Shown one piece after another: positions 1 to 9,471 of a stretch of 28,466 nucleotides of DNA (position 1 is the first letter of the stretch; the number at the start of each line of letters is the position of its first letter). A program made the position numbers and the translations under genes. This DNA is from Entrophospora sp. SA101 (lineage: Eukaryota; Glomeromycota; Glomeromycetes; Entrophosporales; Entrophosporaceae), in contig CAUDNR010002269.1 in assembly GCA_958430865.1 (NCBI GenBank), forward strand, positions 58,588 to 87,053. The letters run 5' to 3'. A model generated the notes under the pieces. That model did no database searches, was not told the origin of the DNA, and worked only from the letters and a program-made list of their open reading frames with translations.

Positions 1-466
1 ATTAATTTGGTATAAATATCTCATTTTTGAATCTGAGGGTCGAAACCCACTTTTTCCTAGAACAGCCCCCATATGTTGCATCATGCGCACGAAAATTTAG
101 TATTGTTAGCTTTAAAATACGGATTTATTTATATAATACCAAAAAATATTCCCTTTTTGGAAAAGATATTATCATTCTAGGAAACAGGCATTGTAAAAAA
201 AAAATAGTCAGAAGACATGTAGTCGTTTTTTTTTCGCGCGTATTCTCTAGAAACCGTAACACACATTAATATAGGAAAAATGCAATGCAAAATAGGTGGA
301 TTACTACATGAAATGATTAATTGCATGAAATGATTAATTGGTTGTACAAAAAGGGAAAGTTTTCATGTAAATATTTATATCCGATAAATTTTGAATGATT
401 TCCTTTTTTGGAAGTTTTAACTACGCGGGAAAGTATTATTATTTATTATATAAATCAAATAAATAT
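1..466. other. Left flank outside the palindrome, no gene
   Basis: This AT-rich stretch has no counterpart in the right flank, so it is outside the inverted repeat. An 80-codon open frame starting near position 27 has low-complexity composition and no recognisable motif, so I do not call it a gene. The only clear structure is a perfect 17-bp direct repeat at 307-323 and 324-340. A GGGTCGAAACCC palindrome near 37-48 resembles a tRNA T-arm, but no cloverleaf surrounds it. Confidence 0.5.
307..340. repeat. 17-bp tandem direct repeat (2 copies)
   Basis: Two adjacent perfect copies of catgaaatgattaattg. They lie in the single-copy left flank and have no mirror copy at the right end of the window. 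Probably a simple local duplication; no function is evident. Confidence 0.8.
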
Positions 467-539
467 AATCATCTTTTTAAAAATTAATTTTTTTATTTCT
501 CATTTTAACAAGTAACAATACGCGGTGGCGACTTTGGTT

Positions 540-958
540 AATATTAATCGATAACAACCGTTAACACTTTACAACTTTTACGTTCACACTAACACACTGA
601 TAAAAAAATTTTAGTTCTTGCGTTTACACTTAAATACTTAAACACTTTTTACAAAACGTAAACCAAAAGGTTTACACTTAACAAAAACTTGAAACGAACC
701 TTTGCTTCTTTACCGAGCAAAAATTTTACTGGCGTTTTATTTTCTCGAGAGAAGAAAAACGACTGTACGGCCGTTAAAAAAAAAGTAACTAAGCTTTTAA
801 GCGGCCAAAGAAAGTCAAAGTAAATAAATAAAAAAGGAACTTTAGAGAAACCTTTGTCGCTTCTAAAAGGCTTACATTATTTATTGTAAACCGCGCCATA
901 AAGTGTGCTAACAGACCGTTGAAACTTTATAGAAAGACCATTTTACACAGTTGTTCAA
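540..958 (+). repeat. Dispersed repeat R1, outer left copy, upstream of kinase A
   Basis: This stretch contains stacked short motifs with the form (A/C)ACTTTTnAC and ends in a block resembling gaactttagagaaacc, aaaggc, TTATTTATT and aagtgtgct. The same ordered block occurs, diverged, at 17140-17235 and, in mirror form, in the inner left arm around 9480-9575. The outer right arm carries the closest copy (27664-28080). Because it directly precedes the kinase A start codon in both outer arms it may contain that gene's promoter and 5' leader. The similarity between inner and outer copies is partial and judged by eye. Confidence 0.55.
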
Positions 959-2383
959 ATGATAAGACAAAATAGGAAAAAAAAAACAAAAAAATTAAAA
1001 TCGCAATTAAAAACATTAAAATTGCAATTAAAAACATTAAAATTGCAATTAAAAACATTAAAATTGCGATTAAAAATAAGTGTAGAATCTATTTCAGAGG
1101 AGGAAAAAAAGTTTAAGCATCAACTTAAAAGGGAACATATTTTTTTATATGATTATAATTCTTTTCAAAATATTGAATTTATTGATAATGGATCATTTGG
1201 AACAATTTCTCTTGGATTTTCAAAGCATCATCAAGAACTTGTAGCATTAAAATCCATTAATATTGATCAAAAATATACTTTTGAACAATTTCTTAATGAG
1301 GTAATAAATCTGTAAATCTTTTTTTTTATCCAACAAATATATATTAATATTCACAAAATTGATTTTTAAAGGCAAAGCAACATCGTAAAGTAGAATTTCA
1401 CAGTAACATATTGAGTTTTTATGGCATAACAAAAGAAAGTGCGTTGAATTTTTGTTATTAAATTATTGTTATATTTATTATACTTTGTTAATTTAATTTT
1501 TTTTACATCCATTAAAGAAAAACATAAAAAAAATTACATGTTTGTATTAGAGTATGCAGATAATGGTAATTTATGTGATTATTTAAAAACCAATTTCAAT
1601 ATAATGGATTGGAACGCTAAATTGAAATTTGCAAAACAAATTGCAAGTGCTGTAAGTCATTTGCATGAAAATAAAATAGTACATAGAGATCTGGTACATA
1701 TAAACATTACTTATTATTTTTTACATTTTTAATATATAGTAATAACTTACATTAATATTTTTAAATAGCATCCTGAAAATATTCTAATTCATAATGGAGA
1801 TATTAAAATTTGTGATTTTGGAATCTCAAAATCTTTATTGGGTCCTTCAATAGAAGCTTCCAAAAAATTTGGTACAATAAGATACTCAGATCCACAATAT
1901 TTAAATGATATTGAAAATTATAGTCGCAATGAAAAATCAGATATTTATAGTATTGGAGTGCTTTTATGGGAGCTGTCAAGTGGCCATGCTCCATTTGCAG
2001 ATAAGTCAATCAAATTCACTGATTTAGTGCTTATCATGACATCAGATGAACGTGAAGCAATAATCAAGGGGACTCCAAGAAAATATGCAGAAATATATAC
2101 AGGTAAGAATTACTAGTGATATAATCACTAGTTATAATTTTTCAATGGACAGCCCTGAAAAATATTTTTTAATAATTAAATTTATTTTTATAAAGCATGT
2201 TGGCAAAAAAATCCAGATCTCCGTCCTTGTATTGATCAAGTTGTGCAGGATTTGGACAATGTAGACATAACTAACACTGTTGAAGATATTGTTAATTTAA
2301 CAAATCAAACTAATAATGAATTACAAAATGATGATTTATTATATTCAACAGAACTTTCCATCTCCATTATCAGCATGAACTGA
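959..2383 (+). CDS. Kinase A: intact TKL-type protein kinase, 5 exons
   Basis: Probably a cytosolic Ser/Thr or Tyr-kinase-like enzyme that transfers phosphate from ATP. The exons I infer are 959-1300, 1372-1438, 1518-1693, 1769-2102 and 2196-2383, separated by GT-AG introns of 71-92 nt with matching phases, giving 368 residues. The N-terminus is a basic stretch of repeated seven-residue QLKTLKL units (about residues 15-40), likely coiled coil. The kinase domain follows: a GSFG glycine loop, the VALK lysine, the HRDLHPEN catalytic loop split by intron 3, CDFG, a DPQ in place of APE, DIYSIGVLLWE, and the C-lobe WQKNPDLRP motif. All catalytic residues are present and no frame is broken. A diverged mirror copy lies at 26224-27663. 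The substrate is unknown. The start was chosen as the first ATG in frame; the right copy begins at the equivalent ATG. Confidence 0.85.
1003..1065 (+). repeat. In-frame 21-bp coding minisatellite (heptad repeat)
   Basis: Three perfect tandem copies of a 21-bp unit beginning gcaattaaaaacattaaaat, followed by a degenerate partial copy. Each unit encodes seven residues (QLKTLKL), so the repeat length equals one coiled-coil heptad. In the mirror gene (about 27545-27640) the array is degenerate, mixing 21-bp and shorter units, and the encoded N-terminus is four residues shorter overall. This is a rapidly evolving part of an otherwise conserved gene. Confidence 0.85.
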
Positions 2384-2633
2384 TAGTTTAAGCAACCACT
2401 TAAATGATAAGAAAACATATGAAGTGTATAATATTTTAGTGTTATTAAACACACATACACGTACACACACACAGAAAGAGAGATAGACTATTGTTATAAT
2501 AGATTTCTTATTATAAATTTATTGTTATAGATTTGTTATTTTTATAATTATGTTGACTCATAATAATGTAATACTTTTAGGCATGCAAATATTCATATAA
2601 TTTTGAGCATTTGTAATTAATTATGTAAGTATT
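2384..2633. other. 3' flank of kinase A with (AC)n/(GA)n tract
   Basis: No gene. A mixed (AC)n and (GA)n microsatellite occupies about 2448-2490. The mirror position near 26125-26160 has a shorter AC part and an expanded (TA)n part, which shows microsatellite divergence between arms. The rest is AT-rich with several possible AATAAA-like polyadenylation signals, none of which I can assign. Confidence 0.5.
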
Positions 2634-2690
2634 CATAATACTTTTAAGCACTCATAATACTTTTAAGCACTCTTAATACTTTTAAGCATT
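2634..2690. repeat. 19-bp tandem repeat (3 copies), left arm only
   Basis: Three tandem 19-bp units, cataatacttttaagcact, at 2634-2652, 2653-2671 and 2672-2690, the last with three mismatches. The mirror position in the right arm lacks the array and instead has about 400 bp of transposon-like DNA (25580-25979). The two arms therefore differ here by alternative insertions. Confidence 0.85.
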
Positions 2691-3509
2691 CATAATAATG
2701 ACATTTAAAAAATGTCAAATTTCATTAAAAACAATAACCTTTCAACGTGACCATATTATGATGTGGTCAACATTATCATCATCAAATTGGCATTTCCTCT
2801 GTTTCAACTTTAATATCGAAACTATTAATCGAAGAATTAGAAGTTGTGGTTTTGGTTGGATTTTAGTGTTGGTCACCAAACTGTTTTGAAGAGATGAAAG
2901 TTAAAATTTATGTGTTGAAACTAAATCAAAAATCAAAGGTCAAAGTTCAAAACTAGTTTCGACTTATGGCGAAACATTTTGATTTTTACACAGCTGCGAA
3001 ACTCTCTAGTTTTGGAGACCAATAATAGTTGGATTCGATATTGAGGATTCCTGGTTATTTATTAAACTTGCATTCCGATAACTATTTTGCCTTGACCCAC
3101 TAAAACTCAAATGGTGAAGTAAAAGTTCGAGTTCGAGTTTGATACATAAATTTTTTTTAGGTAAACTATTTAAAAGCCTATTTTTTGAACTCGGCTCGAA
3201 CTTGAAAATTCAAGCTTTAACTCGAGCCTGCTCATCCTAGAGTTTCTATTCGAATAAATGAATAAAACAAATAATAAAATGAATGATTCGAATAAACGAA
3301 CAAAACGAATGATTCGAATAAAACAAATAAAACAAATAATAATTTGTATTACAAGATCCGAAATATTCATATAAAATTTTAATTAGACAGGCCTTGGGAA
3401 ATTCTTGTTATTAAATTGCTCGACTGTCGTTTGTTATATATTAACAATTAAATTTCCAATCCCTTACATTATATAACGATTTGTATGTTTAATATCATGA
3501 CCACCACTA
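2691..3509. other. Diverged intergenic spacer with short repeats and a fold-back
   Basis: No supported gene. Contents: a stretch at 2745-2890 diverged from 25380-25530; a fold-back at 3193-3228 with arms GGCTCGA and TCGAGCC around an inner cttgaa-aa-ttcaag hairpin; and two tandem 26-bp units beginning gaatgattcgaataaa at 3281-3333, whose counterpart in the right arm (about 24985-25060) is rearranged. The TTCGA-rich style suggests a decayed small DNA transposon, but I could not define its ends. Confidence 0.45.
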
Positions 3510-3830
3510 TTAGGCTCGCATATTCGAGTATACACCCTCGATTTTCTCTCCTTTATTGTTAATATCAAGCTTAAAACTCAAAACTGCTTCAATTGGGTTA
3601 TCAAGTTTATCCGAATTGGTAAGAGGAACTGTAATATTTTTTTCTTCATTCAGTGCTTTTAATGCCAGGTATAAAACCATCTTTATCAATAATGCATATA
3701 TCAAAAATACTTTTCTTGAAATTCTCCATGAAACGATTGAATCCTGGGAGAAGAGAAGTCTATTTTCTTTAGGTATAATAGAATCGGAACGGAAGAATAA
3801 ATAAATAGGAGGCTGAAAATCGAAATACAA
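3510..3830 (-). CDS. Unrecognised small ORF, left copy
   Basis: An open frame of 106 codons of unknown function. A hydrophobic stretch near residues 37-60 (VFLIYALLIKMVLYLALKA) could be one membrane segment; the rest is polar. The right-arm copy (24472-24789) differs only by a 3-bp, in-frame indel near the C-terminus, which weakly favours coding. A 41-nt GT...TTTCAG segment (3813-3853 here, read on the minus strand) lies across the 5' end, so the true start may be a spliced ATG slightly upstream. It could equally be decayed DNA that happens to stay open. Confidence 0.3.
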   Translation of the reverse strand: MYFDFQPPIYLFFRSDSIIPKENRLLFSQDSIVSWRISRKVFLIYALLIKMVLYLALKALNEEKNITVPLTNSDKLDNPIEAVLSFKLDINNKGEKIEGVYSNMRA

Positions 3831-3882
3831 TAAATGGTTAACTATTTATTTACCTTCAAGTTTAAATTCATAAGGTATTTAT

Positions 3883-4146
3883 TTATAACTTATCTGGAGT
3901 AATTCTCCAATTGAATCCTTGAACAGAAGAATCCAATTTATCGATTTTAACTGGTTGGCTAATAACCTTTTGTTGATAATCAATTAATGAACCGGTTTCA
4001 AATGAAAATTTCGTCTGTTTAAGCAAAAAATGGTTAATGTAAAAGAGTAAGGCCAAAGATACTTTCAACACATTCATTGGGTCACCTAAAGTTTTCAAGG
4101 TATCTTCAGTAACTCGTTTGTTTTTTTTTTGCTTCATTATGCCCAA
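3883..4146 (-). CDS. Unrecognised small ORF, left copy
   Basis: An open frame of 87 codons with a lysine-rich N-terminus, a hydrophobic patch around residues 27-45 and a polar C-terminus. I recognise no family. Other frames across the same stretch are full of stops, so the open frame may be real, possibly a fragment of a larger gene whose other part is the 3510-3830 ORF immediately downstream on the same strand. The right-arm copy at 24156-24419 is identical in length and in the parts I compared. Confidence 0.3.
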   Translation of the reverse strand: MGIMKQKKNKRVTEDTLKTLGDPMNVLKVSLALLFYINHFLLKQTKFSFETGSLIDYQQKVISQPVKIDKLDSSVQGFNWRITPDKL

Positions 4147-5150
4147 AATACGTTAAATTTAGCTACTTGGTTTGGTGCAGATCACATTTAACTTGCAACA
4201 CCGATATAATGTTTGCATGATTTATTTGTATCAAATTTCAATGCTCTTAATAATTTCTAATAATCTTATCTAAAGGCATCGATAGGGGTAAGTACGGCCT
4301 GTGTTTCATATTTACATTTTTTCGAATTCGAGACTGAACGGAACTTGTTCTGAAATATGTCTTTGAGTATATGTATGTGTTATAATTGAAAATCAAAAAT
4401 TTGAAATTTATAATTAAAAATTTCGGGTAGGAGTGTTTATGTTGCGCGTGGAATTTTAAAATTCACACGGATTTCAAAAATGGGTTTATCTTGCTTTTTT
4501 TACCTTTTATTGAAATAATAAAAGTTGTTGTATCATTTTTGTTTATTTCAGCAGACTGCTTCCACAACTGCTCTTGGAGTTGGATGTTTGTCTTGATGTA
4601 TATTATATCTTATGTTAACTTGTATATATGAACTCTTACAAAATTTGGTACTGTACCCTGGTGGTGGGAAGAGCGTTTTTTTTATATATTAATATATCTA
4701 ATCTACCCCAGCCCCAAAGATAACCAATCAACATAGTAAAATTTGACAGAAATCTGTTCAATTGACACGTTACACTGCACAAAAAAATTTTCAAAGATTG
4801 CATTAAATCAATAGATCAAAAAAAGCAACATCAAAGGTCGCACACAGAATTTCTATATATGATGCATGGTTTATGAATTTTATTGGTCGAATAAAATGGA
4901 TATTCCAGCCAGATAAAAGTCAAAGAAAAATTCTCGATCATGCAGTATGATCAAACGTTCTGATAGACAGAGAGGAGTTGTGCTGTAAAAGCATATAGGA
5001 AAACAGAAACCACAGAATCTCAAATTAAATATTGAAAATGTGTATGCCTTGTATCTTTATTTAATAATCTTATTGATAAAATATACATAAAAAATAATAA
5101 TATTATAGATATTGATAAAAATATACATAAAAATAATAGCATCATAGGTA
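4147..5150. other. AT-rich intergenic DNA without a recognisable gene
   Basis: I see no convincing gene here. A 62-codon frame at 5020-5208 overlaps an AT-rich imperfect tandem repeat at 5071-5138 (two units of about 39 bp containing tatgtatatttttatcaa). A cactgcacaaaaaaat motif near 4771-4786 resembles the tip of a DNA transposon, but no matching inverted end was found. Confidence 0.45.
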
Positions 5151-5151
5151 C

Positions 5152-5734
5152 ACTCCATAAGGTATCATCGCTGGTTTTACTGATTTCGCTTTGAATTACG
5201 TTGGTCAACGGTTGGGTATTGGCTTTTCAGCAAGGTCTTTGTCTTCTTCAAAGCGAACCAAGGCATCTCTTGCATGAATACAAGGTGCAATAAGAGATTC
5301 CAAATTTTGTTTGCTGAGCGATCTTTTCCAAAACAAAAGAGCATTGGACCAATCTATCCAGTGCCCTCTTCACACAAGGGTCTGTTTAATACCCAAAACG
5401 AAATATTGATTATCCTTTTTCAATTAGCCAGCTTGCAGGATAAGTTTTTTCGTCCGCGTGAAAATAAATGCCGGCTTGTTATCAAGTTAATCCAACTTTT
5501 CTATCGTCGCCTTCCCTTCTTCCACAAGCTGATGTTTATTAAACAAAGCCCCAATCCAACTTTATTTTATTCAGTCAAAGCCCTGACTTTTTCAAGAAGT
5601 TCGCTAAATTCGGATATTTGTCTTAACATTCAATCAGCCTCTTCGACATCTTGTAAATTATTGTATTTTTCCATGTCAAACTTATTCAGGTCATTGTGGG
5701 TTAACGAAGAGGCGGATTTAATAGATGTAACCAT
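5152..5734 (-). pseudogene. Decayed helical protein gene D, left copy
   Basis: Mirror of 22568-23150. Read on the minus strand, a chain of conserved-looking, charged, probably helical segments can be followed across at least four in-frame stops and several frame changes: an opening MVTSIKSASSLTHND-like segment, then LRQISEFSELLEKVRALTE, EEGKATIEKLD, KPAFIFTRTKKLILQAG, LKKDNQYFVLGIKQ, RALDRLVQCSFVLEKIAQQ and SLIAPCIHARDALVRF. The composition is that of a former coiled-coil protein. I do not recognise the family. A 160-codon open frame on the opposite strand (5274-5756) is the antisense shadow of this decayed gene. Confidence 0.5.
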
Positions 5735-5979
5735 TTTGGAGGATTTTTTTTTTTAATCGCTTGGATAATTAAAAATAAAATAAGCAATGATGAATGATAG
5801 AAAATCATCGTTTTACAAAAATTTATATAAGATTAGATATTACGAATATAGAAAATTTTCGTTTTACAAAATTTTTAATAAACATCTACTTTCCTATTTT
5901 GTCTTTATTATGAGCCTTTTTCAAGTAATTAATTTGATCTGTGTACCTTAGCTTTCTAAGCTAGCCAAGAACATATAAA

Positions 5980-6219
5980 TCATCAGAAATCTAAATAAGA
6001 ATCATCCAAAAGGTTTTGAATTTTCTTTTTAAAAAAAAAGAATATTATGAATCCTATTTTTACCAAGTTCTTTTCTTTGCAAATACGTTTCCAGCTGATG
6101 AAAACAACCTCTCGGACGATACTGAGCTTGCCAATATTACCAAGTAAATTCTTGCTCGCATAGCAAGATTTGAAAACTACCTTTTTTTGATTCCACCAAA
6201 CAAGTGGATCTTCTTCCAA
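5980..6219 (-). pseudogene. hAT transposase C-terminal remnant, left copy
   Basis: Mirror of 22083-22322. The minus strand encodes LLEEDPLVWWNQKK, then after a +1 frame change the dimerisation signature FSNLAMRARIYL...SSVSSERLFSSAGNVFAKKRT. This is the hAT-family dimerisation domain (pattern LA..YL.I.ASS..SER.FS.AGN...KR). The frameshift and a stop right after KRTW make it non-functional. No catalytic DDE region or zinc finger can be traced upstream. It indicates past hAT activity, consistent with the hAT-type MITE at 10560-10745. Confidence 0.75.
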
Positions 6220-7567
6220 TAAACTTTTTGTAATGTGTACATGTTTGTAATACCTAATTAATGTTAAAGCAATTGAAATAAAAAGTTGGCTAATAAAATT
6301 ATCAATTGTTTGATATCAAAAAGGTTTATTTACCTTTTACTTGATTAACAATGTTAACTTCTAGAAATGCTAGAGGAAAATTTTTTACAAAAAAGAAAAT
6401 CAGCCAGAATTAATTCCTGGATATTCCATGTCATTGATAATCGAATTTTGAATATTTGAATAAAACACTAAACCACCTGTTTGAAGTTAATCCGCAAAGA
6501 ACAGATATTCAAATAATAAGCATGCCAATTTTGTGTGGTCTACTTTAAATTTTTTTTTAAAAAACGAGATGGATAAAATATTAATATTTGGGAAATTCTC
6601 CAATTTATCAACCAATTATTGAAATTCGAGAACTTTCTCGCCCATTCAGCCCTTCCAAGTAAGTATAATTGGGGTTTGTCTAATGTATTATTAATCCAAT
6701 AAAGAATTCTTTTTCCAGTGACATGGGACATTATGGGAATATTGTATTGTACCATCTAATGATGCAAACTTTTGACTTTTAGCCATTGACGTAACTAAAG
6801 TATTAACTAAAGATAGCGTTATTTCGGCGATTTGACTAAGGTAAAAGCCCTTACGTAAGTAAAACCGCTTGACGTAAGTGAAGACGCTTGACGTAAGCAA
6901 AAACGCCTGATACAAGCAGGGTGCAATAATGGTAATGATAAATAGGATTATCAAAAGTCCCAAATTATGTAAAAGAATTATTATTGTATTATCATGTGAG
7001 ATTTACAAATTAAAATGTCATAAATTTGAATTAGAAATTTTACTAAATTTTTTTTTTTGCAAATTAAAACTATTCTTTTATTAGATTTCATAAAATCAAA
7101 TTGTCTTTACATTCATATGAGTTATGTTAAATTGATGTTTTTTCGAATTTTTGATTTTGAAGCAACATAGATTGATCAATATTGATACTTAGGACGACCT
7201 TTACATAGCACATAAGACAGGTTTTGGTACATAATTTTTGTAAGTTTTAATTTTGTTTTCTATTTTATCACTTTTAAATCTTTGAAGAATGCTGAAATGC
7301 TTTTATTGTTGAATCACGATAAATCGATCACTAGAGAGTTTGGTGACGATGAAGTTGTTCTTTAAATAATGCAATTTTCGTTTTTCAGTTTGCATCCTTA
7401 TCAATTAATCCTAGAGAAAAACTTAAAGGCAACCAATAAAAATGTTGTGCGAAAGAATTGTCATGTCAATTCTCCGCCGCAAAGAAAAAGGAAATAATGT
7501 AACCGTTATTATCAAAAAATCTCCACATTCATATTAAAACACCAAGTTGAACTTTATATTTTATACA
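6220..7567. other. Intergenic DNA with weak ORFs only
   Basis: Two short minus-strand frames (6540-6755 and 6691-6963) overlap each other and match no family I know; the second is built partly from a 19-bp tandem repeat. They could be remnants of the hAT element, whose C-terminus lies next door on the same strand, but I see no motif to prove it. The rest is AT-rich with no visible gene. Confidence 0.4.
6841..6916. repeat. 19-bp tandem repeat (4 units), left copy
   Basis: Mirror of 21386-21461. Four consecutive 19-bp units; the two central ones share the perfect core cttacgtcaagcg (read on the minus strand), with degenerate outer units cttgtatcaggcg and cttacgtaaggg. The core is relatively GC-rich for this region and has a TACGTCA sequence resembling a CRE/ATF half-site. 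That resemblance is only by eye. Confidence 0.75.
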
Positions 7568-9165
7568 ATGTCACATGCTAAATTATTATCGTTTTTATCA
7601 CCAGAAAGAAAGGAATTTGTATTTAAAACCGACAATGAAATGTTTGATAGTGCAGTAGTCAATTCTGATGAAGGATTATTTTTTTTCATTAGTCAAAAAA
7701 AAAAAAAAAAGGAGCTTTTCTGAAAATGAAAAAGAATATTGTAAAGAAAGATTTATTTATGAGTTTAAAATAAATAATGCAATTTATAAATGGGGCAAGC
7801 CAAAAGAATATAACAAGTGTAAATTGACATGATACTCTGATAGATTCTGTAAAGGTTGTATTAGTTTACACTTACAGAGACTTTTCACTGATTGGACATC
7901 TGGAACTAGCATAATTGATGTTTTTATTCAACAATATCAAATGAAATCATCTTTGCCAGACTTTATTTTAGAATGGATTCCTTTTGAGCAATTTGAAAAA
8001 GTAAAAAAGGTGTATTTTTGCTGCTACATGGACAAGAGGAAGTATTAATGATTATGATGGAAATAAAAAGGAATTTATTTATTTTGGAAGGCAAAATTTG
8101 GTATTAAAAAAATTTAAATAATTCAAGTGATCCAGGTAAAAGCATTTTTTGATGAGGTTGGTAGTTGTCATTTAAAACAAAAATAAATAATGCTGTATTA
8201 TATAATACTAATTGATTTTATATTCAATTTCAGACAATGAATTATTCCAAAATTAAATCGCTGATTGTTGGTTGTTATGGTATAACTAAATTCCCAGATA
8301 ATGGAAATTATGCAATAGTTTTAAATCATTATCCAGAAGGAGATTTAAGTGGTTATTATTTACAAAAAAATCGTTTAAATTTAACATTAAAAGACAGAAA
8401 TGCAATCATTGTCTATTTGTATATTGCATTACATTGTATACATGTAAAATATTTAATCCATTGTGATTTACATAGTGGTAATATACTTGTGAAGAAAGGT
8501 ATTGGTTATATTACAGATTTAGGATTTTGTGGTCCAGTTGATGAAAATTCATCAAATAAAGCCTATGGAATTGTATCATATATTGCACCTGAGCTACTTA
8601 ATGGAAATAGGAACACAAGAGAATCAGATATCTATAGTTTTGGAATGTTAATGTGGGAAATATTTGCTGGTCATCTACCATTTGATGATAGAGCTCATAA
8701 TTATCGTTTAATTTTTGATATATTAATATGTGAAGAGAGTTTACGACCACCAATTTCGCCAGGAATGCCTGATGATTATGCACAAATGATGCGGAGGAGT
8801 TGGGATCCACATCCATCAAAAAGGCCAAATATTGAAGAGCTTTATGAATTCGTTATAAATAAATTGGAAGAAAATTTTAAAAATGAAGTTTGAAAAATAA
8901 TAGTAGCGATGATAGTTTTTAATTTTAATAAAATCAATAAAAAATTTTTCGAAAATTAAAAAAAATGTGAAATTGATAATGGCAGCAGCGGCGGCGGTTG
9001 TGGTTCGCAACAACAAAAATCACATCCAGATGCATATCATACATGTAGAATATTAGATGAAGAGATTGCTAAATCTAAAAGCTTTAAAGTTATACAAGTA
9101 ATAACAGTTCGTTAAATAATCTTGATTTTAACTCTTTTCTCCGGAATCTTAACAAAAGTGAATAA
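7568..9165 (+). pseudogene. Kinase B: decayed Glomeromycotina-type kinase, left copy
   Basis: The order of parts is that of the expanded kinase family of these fungi: N-terminal Cys-containing segment, DWTSGTSIIDVFIQ, EWIPFEQF, FAATWTRGSI and LVLKKF (the VAIK-lysine region), then a 218-codon open frame (8237-8893) with HCDLHSGNIL, APELL, DIYSFGMLMWE and RPNIEEL. A Gly-rich tail and IAKSKSFK...LNNLDFNSFL residues follow out of frame to about 9165. Lesions: a frame change at the 16-nt A run (7695-7710), TGA at 7830-7832 where Trp would fit, loss of the Gly-rich ATP loop with a frameshift near 8010, further shifts before 8237, and stops in the tail. DLG replaces DFG. All three copies in the window share the lesions I could check, so decay preceded duplication. 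The 218-residue frame could still be translated as a truncated protein. Confidence 0.75.
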
Positions 9166-9471
9166 AATTCCATTATTAATTAATTAATTCTGGTAACAAT
9201 AGTAAAAGAAAGAATTGATGAATAACTAATTTTAATATTTATTATCTTTTTATTTATCTTTTTATCTTATCCTTATTTTGTTTCTCAAAGCTAAATTATA
9301 ACAATGAACTTTTTACAGTTTTTTGATTCTGATTAAATGGTGATATTGCAAGGTACCATTTCGGTTAATTAACAATTATGGCTTAACTTTTGGGCTACTC
9401 CTATCAGTTAATTTGGCGCTTGTCAATTAATTAGTTTACGAGTTTACTTTGATTCTCTCTTTCTTGTACCT
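9166..9471. other. Short AT-rich spacer
   Basis: Nothing recognisable. It contains tattaattaattaa-type runs and the sequence that, in the right arm, forms the proximal edge of the 1,588-bp tandem duplication. Confidence 0.5.

Noticed and set aside
37..48. GGGTCGAAACCC resembling a tRNA T-arm
   Set aside because: No acceptor, D or anticodon stems around it and the loop does not match the TTCRA consensus.
27..269. 80-codon frame in left flank
   Set aside because: Low-complexity, no motif, no conserved counterpart in the other arm to support it.
4771..4786. cactgcacaaaaaaat as the end of a Tc1-like element
   Set aside because: I could not find the inverted partner or a TA duplication, so the element cannot be defined.
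5274..5756. 160-codon open frame, left plus strand (mirror 22546-23028 minus)
   Set aside because: It lies antisense to a chain of better-looking helical coding segments (decayed gene D), has unbiased composition and no motif; openness is a by-product of the opposite strand.
6841..6916. CRISPR-like array
   Set aside because: Contiguous 19-bp tandem units without unique spacers, in a eukaryotic context.
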